12,474 nt of DNA from Flavobacteriales bacterium (GTDB taxonomy: Bacteria > Bacteroidota > Bacteroidia > Flavobacteriales > PHOS-HE28), in contig SSGN01000050.1 of NCBI GenBank assembly GCA_008016945.1, positions 1 through 12,474 of the forward strand. The letters are read 5' to 3'. This document shows, one piece after another, positions 1-6,249 of this stretch (position 1 is its first letter; each line of letters opens with the position of its first letter). A program made the translations under genes and the position numbers. Under the pieces are notes generated by a model. The model was not told the DNA's origin. It saw only the letters and a program-made list of their open reading frames with translations, and did no database searches.

Positions 1-673
1 CCTCCAGGGTGCTCGCGCGCGGACCTTCATCGGTGTCCACCACGTACTTCTCCACCTGGCGCTTCTCCTTCGCATCCAGGTACACGCGCTCCACGGTGTA
101 GGGCACGATCTCGTCCTTGAAGCGGCCGGCGCTGATGGCGGCCAGCGCCTTCTCGTGGCTGCGCAGGCTGAAGGCGTCCTGGTCCTCGCGGCTCACCTTG
201 AAGTCGCGCGCCACGGCCTCGGCGGTGAGGCCCATGCCCCAGTAGTAGGTGGGGTTGGCCTTGCTCACCTCGTAGTTGGGCACGATGCGCCAGCCGCCGA
301 AGGGGATGGGGCTCATGCACTCCACGCCGCCGGCGATGATCACGTCGGCCTGCCCGCTGTGGATCTTGGCCGCCGCGATGGCGATGGTCTCGCTGCCGCT
401 GCTGCAGTAGCGGTTCACCGTCACGCCCGGCACCTTCTCGGTGTCTAAGCCCAGCAGGCTGATCATGCGGCCGATGTTCAGGCCCTGCTCGGCCTCGGGC
501 GTGGCGTTGCCCACGATCACGTCGTCCACCTGCTCGGCGGCGAGGTTCGGCACGGAGGCCATCAGGTGCTTCACCACGTTGGCGGCCAGGTCGTCCGGAC
601 GGGTGAAACGGAATTTGCCGCGCGGGGCCTTGCCGACGGCGCTGCGGAAACCGGAGATGATGTATGCGTTCAT
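1..673 (-). CDS. fadA: Acetyl-CoA C-acyltransferase (beta-oxidation thiolase), 3' end outside window
   Basis: This thiolase carries out the last step of fatty-acid beta-oxidation, cleaving 3-ketoacyl-CoA with CoA to acetyl-CoA and a shortened acyl-CoA in the cytoplasm. About 224 N-terminal residues are present; a complete thiolase has about 390, so the gene runs off the left edge. Reading down from the ATG at 673-671, the conserved N-terminal stretch KAPRGKFRFTRPDD (residues 15-28) is followed by GNATPEAEQGLNIGRMISL (about 55-73) and the active-site block NRYCSSGSE with the nucleophilic Cys90. The start codon overlaps the stop of the upstream 148-residue gene as ATGA, so translation is probably coupled to it. 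In related operons fadA directly follows fadN; here about 2.5 kb lies between them. Its first 32 codons occur a second time at 1649-1744. Family assignment is firm; the exact chain-length preference is not readable. Confidence 0.95.
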   Translation of the reverse strand, partial: MNAYIISGFRSAVGKAPRGKFRFTRPDDLAANVVKHLMASVPNLAAEQVDDVIVGNATPEAEQGLNIGRMISLLGLDTEKVPGVTVNRYCSSGSETIAIAAAKIHSGQADVIIAGGVECMSPIPFGGWRIVPNYEVSKANPTYYWGMGLTAEAVARDFKVSREDQDAFSLRSHEKALAAISAGRFKDEIVPYTVERVYLDAKEKRQVEKYVVDTDEGPRASTLE

Positions 674-1116
674 GCTTTACTGCGTTTGCTTTTGCGTTTG
701 ACCGTGCTCCAACTCGGTGCCGGTTCATGGGCGAGTGCGAGCACGTGCACGATGTCACGGTATTTATTGCTGGACCGCTTCGAACTCCAGATGTAGGCGC
801 TCAAATAGGCGCTCTCTTCCGGCGTCATGGTACCACCGATCCCGCTCTCATCAATATCTAGCACGCCGGCTGGAAGAGCGGGCCGTTTCCGGTCGGCTTC
901 ATCTTCTCGCTTGTGTTGAAGCGCGACCAATTGTTGCAGCGTGGGGATCGGCTCATCCATCCATGGCTGTGCGGACATCTGCTCCTGCGCTCGCTGGATC
1001 GCGGCCTGCGACTTGCGCAGCAAAGCCCGGAAGGTCTTCAGGTCAGCAGCGGACATGTCGCCTCCCTCAATTGTGAGGTCCACGTCCCGGGGTTCCAGAA
1101 TGGGTTTCGCTTTCAT
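670..1116 (-). CDS. Unknown 148-residue partner of GNAT-like protein, in fadA-flanked cassette
   Basis: I do not recognise a named family. The protein starts MKAKPILEPRDVDLTIEGG, continues with a predicted helical, Gln- and Arg-rich middle (about residues 22-75), has an ESGIGGTMTPEESAYLSAYIW segment near residues 90-110, and ends in a basic tail, KRKSKRSKA. No signal peptide or membrane segment is visible. Its first 50 nt overlap the 3' end of the upstream 190-residue gene in another frame, and its TGA overlaps the fadA ATG (ATGA). It is thus translationally wedged between the two. The constant pairing and overlap suggest the two cassette proteins act together, perhaps as a complex, but this is inference. 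An antitoxin or chaperone-like role would fit the layout; nothing in the sequence proves it. Confidence 0.8.
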   Translation of the reverse strand: MKAKPILEPRDVDLTIEGGDMSAADLKTFRALLRKSQAAIQRAQEQMSAQPWMDEPIPTLQQLVALQHKREDEADRKRPALPAGVLDIDESGIGGTMTPEESAYLSAYIWSSKRSSNKYRDIVHVLALAHEPAPSWSTVKRKSKRSKA

Positions 1117-1639
1117 TGTTGACTGAAGTATCGTTCAACGAGTTCGGTTGCGCGCTGGGGCCGATGAACAGGCGATCACCTCGCATCACTTCGGCACCGA
1201 GCGTATCGATGTAGTGTTGCCGAAGTTTCGTCTTGGCTACGAAAGCTACAACGCCACCATAGCCGCGCATGAAGGAAATGCGGCAGGCATGCGCAACCAG
1301 GTTTGGTGGCACACCGAGGAAGAGTTTGCCCTTGCCCTGGTTGAAGCGCGCGCTCTCCAGCAAGTGCATGTAAATGTGGTCGCCCTTGTCCTCGATGCTG
1401 ATCAGTCCTTGCACCACGCCCGAGTGCGGGTCGGCGGTCAGGGCGTACACCTCATGGCCGGGTTGACGCATTTCCTTCAGCCAATCGAAGCGCCAATCCT
1501 TGGCACGGATCAACTTGTCCTCCGGTAATACACGGCCCACATGCGTAGCCACGGTTCTGCCGGTCGCGACCTCTTCGATCGAGTTCGTCAGCTTGTCGAT
1601 CTCGATGTCGATGGAGCGGATGCGCTTCTTCTTGGCCAT
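1067..1639 (-). CDS. GNAT-fold-like protein of unknown function (first cassette gene)
   Basis: A 190-residue protein starting MAKKKRIRSIDIEIDKLTNS. From memory, this opening is shared by uncharacterised proteins scattered through Bacteroidetes genomes. The middle looks like a GNAT acetyltransferase fold: a strand pair around VVQGLISIEDKGDHIYMHLL (about residues 75-94), then a GVPPNLVAHACRISF loop-helix in the place of the acetyl-CoA-binding motif, then GGVVAFVAKTKLRQHYIDTLGAE, like the C-terminal strand-helix that ends near the substrate site. The usual Q/RxxGxG/A pyrophosphate loop is replaced by GVPPNLVA, so catalytic activity is doubtful. The last 20 or so residues overlap the next gene. 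The ATG lies 6 nt after the TGA of a duplicated fadA leader, in the same frame, without a clear Shine-Dalgarno sequence, which suggests reinitiation. Function unknown. Confidence 0.8.
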   Translation of the reverse strand: MAKKKRIRSIDIEIDKLTNSIEEVATGRTVATHVGRVLPEDKLIRAKDWRFDWLKEMRQPGHEVYALTADPHSGVVQGLISIEDKGDHIYMHLLESARFNQGKGKLFLGVPPNLVAHACRISFMRGYGGVVAFVAKTKLRQHYIDTLGAEVMRGDRLFIGPSAQPNSLNDTSVNNESETHSGTPGRGPHN

Positions 1640-1645
1640 GATGGC

Positions 1646-1744
1646 TCAGTTGGCAGCCAGGTCGTCGGGGCGGGTGAAACGGAACTTGCCGCGGGGCGCT
1701 TTACCAACTGCGCTTCGGAAACCTGCGATCATGTATGCGTTCAT
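1646..1744 (-). pseudogene. Duplicated first 32 codons of fadA, ended by TGA (leader-like gene fragment)
   Basis: Reading down from ATG 1744-1742, this encodes 32 residues matching FadA residues 1-32 at 30 positions (I5M and S7A differ), then TGA at 1648-1646. At the DNA level 82 of 96 bases match the fadA copy at 578-673. Of 13 differing codons, 11 are synonymous. Similarity starts exactly at the ATG; upstream of it the two copies share nothing. The stop is 6 nt before the ATG of the 190-residue gene and in frame with it. It is either a remnant left by cassette insertion or a working leader peptide that brings ribosomes to the cassette. The synonymous bias means the peptide was kept under selection somewhere, here or in a previous host, rather than drifting as a dead copy. 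Confidence 0.85.
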
Positions 1745-1756
1745 GTTCGTTGGTAT

Positions 1757-1780
1757 TGTCACACTGAGCTAGTCGAGGTG
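1757..1780. repeat. Dispersed intergenic repeat resembling the CACTTCGACAAGCTCAGTG family
   Basis: On the minus strand this reads CACCTCGACTAGCTCAGTG followed by TGACA. From memory, a very similar string (CACTTCGACAAGCTCAGTG) is scattered in intergenic regions of many Bacteroidetes and other genomes. It lies 13 nt upstream of the duplicated fadA leader. Its function is unknown, and recognition rests on memory only. Confidence 0.5.
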
Positions 1781-1837
1781 TTGGGCGTGTCCCCTCGCGA
1801 AGCCTCAGGGTCGCGCTCTCCGCTGTACTCCTCGGCT

Positions 1838-1875
1838 GCGAACCAATTCCCTCGAATTCGAAGAAATTGGTTCGC
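1838..1875. repeat. Inverted repeat with 11-bp perfect arms and nested palindrome
   Basis: Arms GCGAACCAATT (1838-1848) and AATTGGTTCGC (1865-1875) are perfectly complementary. The loop holds another palindrome, TCGAATTCGA (1852-1861). It sits at the left end of the repeat-rich gap between the fadA leader and the orphan gene. No transposase gene is adjacent. It could be a transcript hairpin or the remnant of a palindromic mobile unit. Confidence 0.7.
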
Positions 1876-1920
1876 GGCCTGCGGGGTGCCGCTTCGATCG
1901 CTCACGCGGAACTCCGGCTG

Positions 1921-2087
1921 CGACCCCTTCGGGGTCGTGGCGGAATTGGGGCCGTTTTCAGCTAAAAGCTGTGACCCCTTCGGGGTCAGGCCCCACCAGG
2001 CTGCAATGGTCTGCGCATTCGACCCTGAAAGGGTCGCAGCATTTGGCATTTGGTACACAACGCAGGTATTCGACCCCGACGGGGTCG
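1921..2087. repeat. Array of four 17-nt palindromes with about 50-nt period
   Basis: Perfect 7-3-7 hairpins lie at 1921-1937 (cgaccccttcggggtcg), 1972-1988, 2020-2036 and 2071-2087. Start-to-start distances are 51, 48 and 51 nt, leaving unrelated spacers of 34, 31 and 34 nt. The arms vary by paired changes: the outer C-G becomes T-A in copy 2, and the innermost C-G becomes T-A in copy 3, while loops vary freely (ttc, ttc, gaa, gac). This shows that the stem, not the exact sequence, is kept. The flanking ATT and CAG are shared by copies 3 and 4; copy 1 looks inverted. The class resembles REP-like palindrome clusters seen in Bacteroidetes, some of which go with RAYT/Y1 transposases, but none is present here. 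Confidence 0.85.
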
Positions 2088-2116
2088 CAGCCGGTGTTGG
2101 GTTCATATGATCGGTC

Positions 2117-2194
2117 AGCCCCGTTGGGCTATCCGCGATGACCCAGCCGTTGATGCGTCGTGCTGGTTCACAAGGCAGGCCTGCGGGCCTTGTG
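2117..2194. repeat. Two further hairpins beside the palindrome array
   Basis: AGCCC (2117-2121) pairs with GGGCT (2126-2130) around a 4-nt loop. CACAAGGC (2169-2176) pairs with GCCTTGTG (2187-2194) around a 10-nt loop. They continue the palindrome cluster toward the 3' end of the orphan gene at 2222, and either could also serve as that gene's transcription end, although no T-run follows on the minus strand. Together with the array and the inverted repeat they fill the gene-free stretch 1745-2221. Confidence 0.6.
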
Positions 2195-2221
2195 CTCATA
2201 TCCCACGAGAAAAGTGTTGCG

Positions 2222-3061
2222 TTATTCATGAGTGGGTGGTGCAACTGTCGGAACAGATAGAAGTTGACGGTAGATAGCCATCGATTCTTCGAGTCTATCT
2301 TCTTTTCCGAGCATTTCAAGGCAACTGCTGAGGAGAAGTGCCGCCAGACGCAACACTAGTTTCAATCGTGATTCTATTTTTTTCGGGTCAAGATCTCTGG
2401 TGAATTCATACGCATGCAAACCTAGGTGCTCATATTTGCTGAAATAGATCCATACATCGAAGGAGGATTGGAGCTCCTTGATCCAGCCATCTTGTTGGTT
2501 GGACTGGAGAAGCCATTTGAATATTAAAGTGTTTGGCGGAAAAGGCTCAATGTTGAATTCTTTAGCGTAATCATGAATGAGTTTATACATGCTAGTGGTT
2601 TTCTGAAACTGCGCGTTATACCGTTGGGCTTCCTCGTCGCTTAATGCACCTGCTTTTTGGAATAGTTCAGCGATTCTGACCATTCGCTGAAGGTCATCAT
2701 AATATAGCGAGTAGAGCTTTTTGTGTAACCGGCCTTCCAGGTCGGTAGAGGATTGGACCCCACGATCTGAAGCCGGACTATCCGCTTCCTTGGGTTGGCG
2801 TTCCACCAATTCAGAAGACTTGATGATGTATCCTGTAATAATGGTATCTGACAGGATGTTACGGCAGATCAACCCAATGGCGTGTTCATGTTGAAGTGGA
2901 TTGTTTTCGACTAGTAACTCCAAGGATTCGAGACTTGTTTCGAGGCGTTCGAGAACCAGCATGAAGGTGAAATGAACAGGAAATTGAACCTTGTCCTGTC
3001 TCTTTTCCAGGCATGGCTTAGCAATCCTTCGAAGCTCGCGTATGGCTAACAGGACTTCCAT
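2222..3061 (-). CDS. Orphan all-helical protein of unknown function, AT-richer than neighbours
   Basis: A 279-residue soluble protein with no signal peptide or membrane helix that I can see. It is dominated by amphipathic helices: an N-terminal bundle (about 1-75) with HAIGLICRNILSDTIITGYI near residues 60-80, a polar linker (about 88-110), a helical middle starting with KLYSLYYDDLQRMVRIAELF, and a C-terminal part with WIYFSKYEHLGLHAYEFTRD (about 203-222) and LRLAALLLSSCLEML. The helix with conserved-looking Arg-Asn and the later Lys-Tyr-Glu-His recall helical domains of unknown function, but I cannot name one. The G+C content (about 45% in the stretch I counted) is well below the roughly 60% of fadN, which points to acquisition. 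It splits the fadN-fadA unit. A single-gene defence or addiction role is possible but unsupported by any motif. Confidence 0.8.
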   Translation of the reverse strand: MEVLLAIRELRRIAKPCLEKRQDKVQFPVHFTFMLVLERLETSLESLELLVENNPLQHEHAIGLICRNILSDTIITGYIIKSSELVERQPKEADSPASDRGVQSSTDLEGRLHKKLYSLYYDDLQRMVRIAELFQKAGALSDEEAQRYNAQFQKTTSMYKLIHDYAKEFNIEPFPPNTLIFKWLLQSNQQDGWIKELQSSFDVWIYFSKYEHLGLHAYEFTRDLDPKKIESRLKLVLRLAALLLSSCLEMLGKEDRLEESMAIYRQLLSVPTVAPPTHE

Positions 3062-3093
3062 CGATCCTTAGCTATCACTCGGTGCAGTATACC

Positions 3094-3158
3094 AGCTTCG
3101 CGTGAGCGATTGCAGCGGAAAGCCCGCAGCGAAGCGAGGACTTGTAGCGGAAAGCGCG
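3094..3158. repeat. Imperfect tandem repeat with inverted arms, downstream of fadN
   Basis: TTGCAGCGGAAAGCCCG (3110-3126) recurs 32 nt later as TTGTAGCGGAAAGCGCG (3142-3158), with two mismatches. GCTTCGC (3095-3101) and GCGAAGC (3129-3135) are complementary. Similar 'TGTAGCGGAAAGC' units are, as far as I remember, common between genes in Bacteroidetes. The repeat occupies the gap between the fadN stop and the orphan gene start, and may mark the insertion junction. Confidence 0.65.
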
Positions 3159-3213
3159 ACGGCGAGTCTTCGAGCCGGCACGCCCAAACCATCCCTATGC
3201 TTCACCGCGTTCA

Positions 3214-5586
3214 TCAATTCCGCAACACTTTCCCGCTCGTAATGATACTCTGCAACCGCTCCAACGTTTTCCGCTGCATGCACAGCTCCAGGAAGGCCTT
3301 CCGTTCTATGTCCAAGAGATATTGCTCACTCACCTCGGTCGGCTCGCTCAAGTCCCCGCCGCAAAGCACATAGCCCAGCTTCTGGCTGATGAGCGTATCG
3401 TGTTCACTGATATAGTTGCCGCTCTGCATGGAGTTCGCGCCTACGTACACGATGCCCAGCCCCTCGCGGCCCAGCACCTTGATGTCCTTGCGCATGGGCG
3501 GCTTGGTGTAGCCGCGTTCCCAGAGATCGAGGGCGCAGGACTTGGCGTGGGCCAGCTGGTGCGCGCGGCTCACGATCACCTCGTCGGTACCGCGGCGCAG
3601 GTAGCCGAGGCCAAAAGCCTCTTCGCCGCTGGTGCTCACCTTGGCCTGGCCGATGGTGAGGAAGCGCTCGCGCAGCGCGTTGATGCGGATGTCGCCCTCC
3701 TTCATCTCGTCGCTGAGGCGCAGCGCGAACTCCTTGCTGCCGCCACCGCCGGGGATCACGCCCACGCCGAATTCCACCAGGCCCATGTAGGTCTCGGCGT
3801 GCGCCACCACCTTGTCGGCATGCAGGCAGAGCTCGGTGCCGCCGCCGAGGCAGAGCTGGTGCGGCGCGGCCACCACGGGAATGCTGCTGTGGCGCATGCG
3901 CATCATGGTGTTCTGGAAGGTGCGCACGGCCATGTCCAGGTCGTCGTACTCCTGTTCCACGGCCATCATGAAGATCATGCCCACGTTGGCGCCCGCGCTG
4001 AAGAGTGCGCCATCGTTGTAGACCACCAGGCCCTTGTAGCCCTGCTCGGCGAGGTCGATGGCCTTGTTGAGGCCCTGGATCACCTCCGCGCCGAAGGTGT
4101 TCATCTTGGTGCTCCAGCTCACGCACAGGATGCCGTCGCCCAGGTCGCGCACCCAGCAGCTCTTGTTCTGCCAGATGATGCTGCTCTCGGGTAGTTCGCT
4201 CAGCACGATGGTGCCTTCAGCGCGCGGCACGGGTTTGTAGCTCTTGCTCGCGATGTCGTAGTACAGCCGCTTGCCGCCTTCGGTCTTGTAGAAGGAGGTG
4301 TGACCGGCAGCGATCATTTCATTGACCCATGCAGCCGTCTTCACTTCATCACTTCCTCTCGTCTTCTCGAGCCCCACCGCATCCCACAGCTCAAAAGGCC
4401 CCATTTCCCAGCCGAAGCCCGCGCGCATGGCGTCGTCGATCTTGTACAGCGCATCGGTGATCTCGGGGATCCGGTGGCTCACGTACGCGAACAGCCCGTG
4501 GAAGCTCTTGCGGTAGAAATCCCCGGCCTTGTCGCTGCCCGTGTAGAGGATCGTCATACGCTTCTTCAGGTCGTCCTCTTTGCGTGCGGCATCGAGCGTG
4601 GCGAACTTGGGTTTCACCTGCGGTACGTATTCCAGCGTCTTCAGGTCGAGTTGCAGGATCTCGCCCTTGGGCGATGACCGGTCCTTGAAGAAGAAGCCCT
4701 TTCCGGTCTTGCTGCCGAGCATGTTCTTCTCCACCATCTGTTGCAGGTAGTTCGGCAGCGCGAACGTGGCGTTCTGCTCGTCGTTCGGACAGTTGGCTTG
4801 CACGCCCTTCGCCACGTGCACGAGCGTATCGAGGCCCACCACATCCGCAGTGCGGAAGGTCGCGCTCTTCGGACGACCCAGCACGGGTCCGGTGAGGCGA
4901 TCCACTTCTTCCACGGTGAGGCCCATTTCCTCCACTAAGTGGAACAGGCCCATGATGCCGAACACGCCGATGCGGTTGGCGATGAAGGCGGGCGTGTCCT
5001 TGCACAGCACCGTGACCTTGCCCAGCACGCGCGAGCCGTACTCCTCCAGGAAGCTCAATACCGCAGGATCCGTATCCGGACCGGGGATCAACTCGAGCAG
5101 CGGCAGGTAGCGCGGCGGGTTGAAGAAGTGCGTGCCGCAGAAGTGCTTGCGGAAGTCGTCACTGCGACCCTCGGAGATGGCGTGGATGGGGATGCCGCTG
5201 GTGTTGGTGGTGATCAGCGTGCCCGGCTTGCGGTGTTTCTCCACGTTGGCCAGCACCTGCTGCTTGATGTCGAGCCGCTCAACAACCACCTCGATCACCC
5301 AGTCGCAGTCCTTGATCTTCGGCAGGTCGTCCGTGAAGTTGCCGGTGGTGATGCGCTTGGCGAAACGCTTGTCGTAGATGGGCGAGGGGTTGCTCTTGAG
5401 CGCAGCGGCCAGGGCGTCGTTCACCAGCTTGTTCCGCTCGGCGGGTTTGGTGCTTTCGGCGGCCTCCTTCGGCACGATGTCGAGCAGGAGCACTTCGGCG
5501 CCCACGTTCGCGAAATGGCAGGCGATGCGGCTGCCCATGACGCCGCTGCCCAGCACGGCGACTTTACGGATGTTGCGTTTGGTCAT
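3214..5586 (-). CDS. fadN: 3-hydroxyacyl-CoA dehydrogenase / enoyl-CoA hydratase, FadN type
   Basis: This bifunctional beta-oxidation enzyme hydrates enoyl-CoA and oxidises the 3-hydroxyacyl-CoA with NAD+, giving the substrate of FadA. Its 790 residues carry an N-terminal Rossmann domain with GSGVMG (13-18), the dehydrogenase signature GTHFFNPPRYLPLLELIPG (about 150-170), C-terminal dehydrogenase domains (about 190-300 and 360-440, with GFGWEMGPFELWD), and then a crotonase domain (about 480-690). In the crotonase domain GGGTEL and LVEFGVGVIPGGGG hold the two expected catalytic glutamates. The dehydrogenase-first order matches B. subtilis FadN, not E. coli FadB, where the hydratase comes first. 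The gene follows marR after 112 nt that contain a long inverted repeat. Its normal partner fadA is displaced by inserted genes. It may be labelled fadB in other annotations. Confidence 0.95.
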   Translation of the reverse strand: MTKRNIRKVAVLGSGVMGSRIACHFANVGAEVLLLDIVPKEAAESTKPAERNKLVNDALAAALKSNPSPIYDKRFAKRITTGNFTDDLPKIKDCDWVIEVVVERLDIKQQVLANVEKHRKPGTLITTNTSGIPIHAISEGRSDDFRKHFCGTHFFNPPRYLPLLELIPGPDTDPAVLSFLEEYGSRVLGKVTVLCKDTPAFIANRIGVFGIMGLFHLVEEMGLTVEEVDRLTGPVLGRPKSATFRTADVVGLDTLVHVAKGVQANCPNDEQNATFALPNYLQQMVEKNMLGSKTGKGFFFKDRSSPKGEILQLDLKTLEYVPQVKPKFATLDAARKEDDLKKRMTILYTGSDKAGDFYRKSFHGLFAYVSHRIPEITDALYKIDDAMRAGFGWEMGPFELWDAVGLEKTRGSDEVKTAAWVNEMIAAGHTSFYKTEGGKRLYYDIASKSYKPVPRAEGTIVLSELPESSIIWQNKSCWVRDLGDGILCVSWSTKMNTFGAEVIQGLNKAIDLAEQGYKGLVVYNDGALFSAGANVGMIFMMAVEQEYDDLDMAVRTFQNTMMRMRHSSIPVVAAPHQLCLGGGTELCLHADKVVAHAETYMGLVEFGVGVIPGGGGSKEFALRLSDEMKEGDIRINALRERFLTIGQAKVSTSGEEAFGLGYLRRGTDEVIVSRAHQLAHAKSCALDLWERGYTKPPMRKDIKVLGREGLGIVYVGANSMQSGNYISEHDTLISQKLGYVLCGGDLSEPTEVSEQYLLDIERKAFLELCMQRKTLERLQSIITSGKVLRN

Positions 5587-5600
5587 GTGTGTTTGAATGC

Positions 5601-5696
5601 TTCACCACAGAGACACAGAGAGCACAGAGGAATACGCTATGCGTCGGACGTCTGCCATTTTGGTTTTCTCCGTGTCCTCTGTGCCTCTGTGGTGAA
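5601..5696. repeat. Inverted pair of CACAGAG-type repeats between marR and fadN
   Basis: The left arm, 5601-5631, starts TTCACCACAGAGACACAGAG. The right arm, 5666-5696, is its near-complete reverse complement (about 26-27 of 31 positions by eye), with a loop of about 34 nt. This CACAGAG/CTCTGTG element is, to my knowledge, widespread in intergenic DNA of many bacterial phyla with no agreed function. In a marR-fadN transcript it would fold into a long hairpin that could stop, stabilise or separate the two messages. Confidence 0.85.
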
Positions 5697-5698
5697 TA

Positions 5699-6130
5699 TC
5701 AGAAAAGTTGTTCCTGTTCCAGTATCCTGTCCAGCTCGCTCATCACTTGCCGGAAGTTGTTGAGTTGCGCGGGCGTGAACCGTGACTGTACGGCCTGGTT
5801 GAACCGCACTACGGTGTCGCGGCTCACATCGCGCATCTGCTTGCCCTTCGCCGTGAGGTGGATGCGCACCACGCGCTTGTCGGCCTTGTCGGCAATGCGT
5901 TTGATGAGGCCCTCGCCCTCCATGGCCTGCAGGGTGCGCACGAGGCTGCGGGCCTCCATGCCCATCTTGGGACCGAGCTTGGTGCTGGGCGTGCCCTCCG
6001 GCTCGATGTTCAGCAGGATCTGCCCGATGGCCATGCTGCCGCCGTACTTGGCCGCCTCGGTGTTGTAGATGCGCGCGATGCGGCTCCACACCCGGCGGAT
6101 GGGGAAGTCGATGGTCTCTTCGGGGGTCAT
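5699..6130 (-). CDS. MarR-family transcriptional regulator of the beta-oxidation genes
   Basis: A 143-residue protein, the usual MarR length. The winged helix-turn-helix covers about residues 45-110: recognition region STKLGPKMGMEARSLVRTLQ, then the wing GLIKRIADKADKRVVRIHLT with the family's D-K-R pattern. Helices at both ends (about 10-35 and 115-140) would form the dimer interface. It is transcribed toward fadN and lies just upstream of it, so control of fatty-acid breakdown by an acyl-CoA or fatty-acid ligand is the natural inference. A similar marR-fadN-fadA order is common in Bacteroidetes as I recall. It also diverges from a lipoprotein gene across about 120 nt and could control that gene as well. 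The ligand cannot be read from the sequence. Confidence 0.92.
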   Translation of the reverse strand: MTPEETIDFPIRRVWSRIARIYNTEAAKYGGSMAIGQILLNIEPEGTPSTKLGPKMGMEARSLVRTLQAMEGEGLIKRIADKADKRVVRIHLTAKGKQMRDVSRDTVVRFNQAVQSRFTPAQLNNFRQVMSELDRILEQEQLF

Positions 6131-6249
6131 GGGCGGTCCGCTTCGGCACCAAGTTAGTCGGAAAAGTTATGCGTGCATACCAAGTACGGAGTGATCGGCC
6201 CGAAGGTTGCTCTACCGGTTTCGTAGTTTCGACGAACCGATCATTTACC
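6131..6249. promoter_or_regulatory. Divergent promoter region between marR and lipoprotein gene
   Basis: The 119-nt gap between two divergent starts must hold both promoters. On the plus strand TAGTTTCG (6224-6231) is one base off the Bacteroidetes -7 box and lies 18 nt before the ATG at 6250. TGATCGG (6192-6198) and CCGATCA (6237-6243) form a spaced inverted repeat, and CGGTT/AACCG (6216-6220, 6235-6239) a second one inside it. These are possible MarR operators, but arms this short may be chance. Confidence 0.4.

Noticed and set aside
1921..2087. CRISPR array
   Set aside because: Repeats are only 17 nt, vary in sequence, are full palindromes and differ in orientation; there are only four and no cas gene is present.
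1759..2319. 186-codon minus-strand frame through the palindrome array, with repeated TPKGSQ/TPSGSN
   Set aside because: The residue repeats are just the palindromes translated; the frame overlaps the orphan gene's 3' end and the spacers show no protein-like pattern. It stays open because palindrome spacings are multiples of three.
3068..3283. 71-codon minus-strand frame at the fadN 3' end
   Set aside because: It overlaps fadN in another frame and consists partly of the intergenic repeat; no protein features.
3322..4194. Long open frame (290 codons) on the plus strand opposite fadN
   Set aside because: It is rich in Ala, His and Val in the way antisense frames of GC-rich genes are, while the minus strand encodes an intact fadN with all catalytic motifs.
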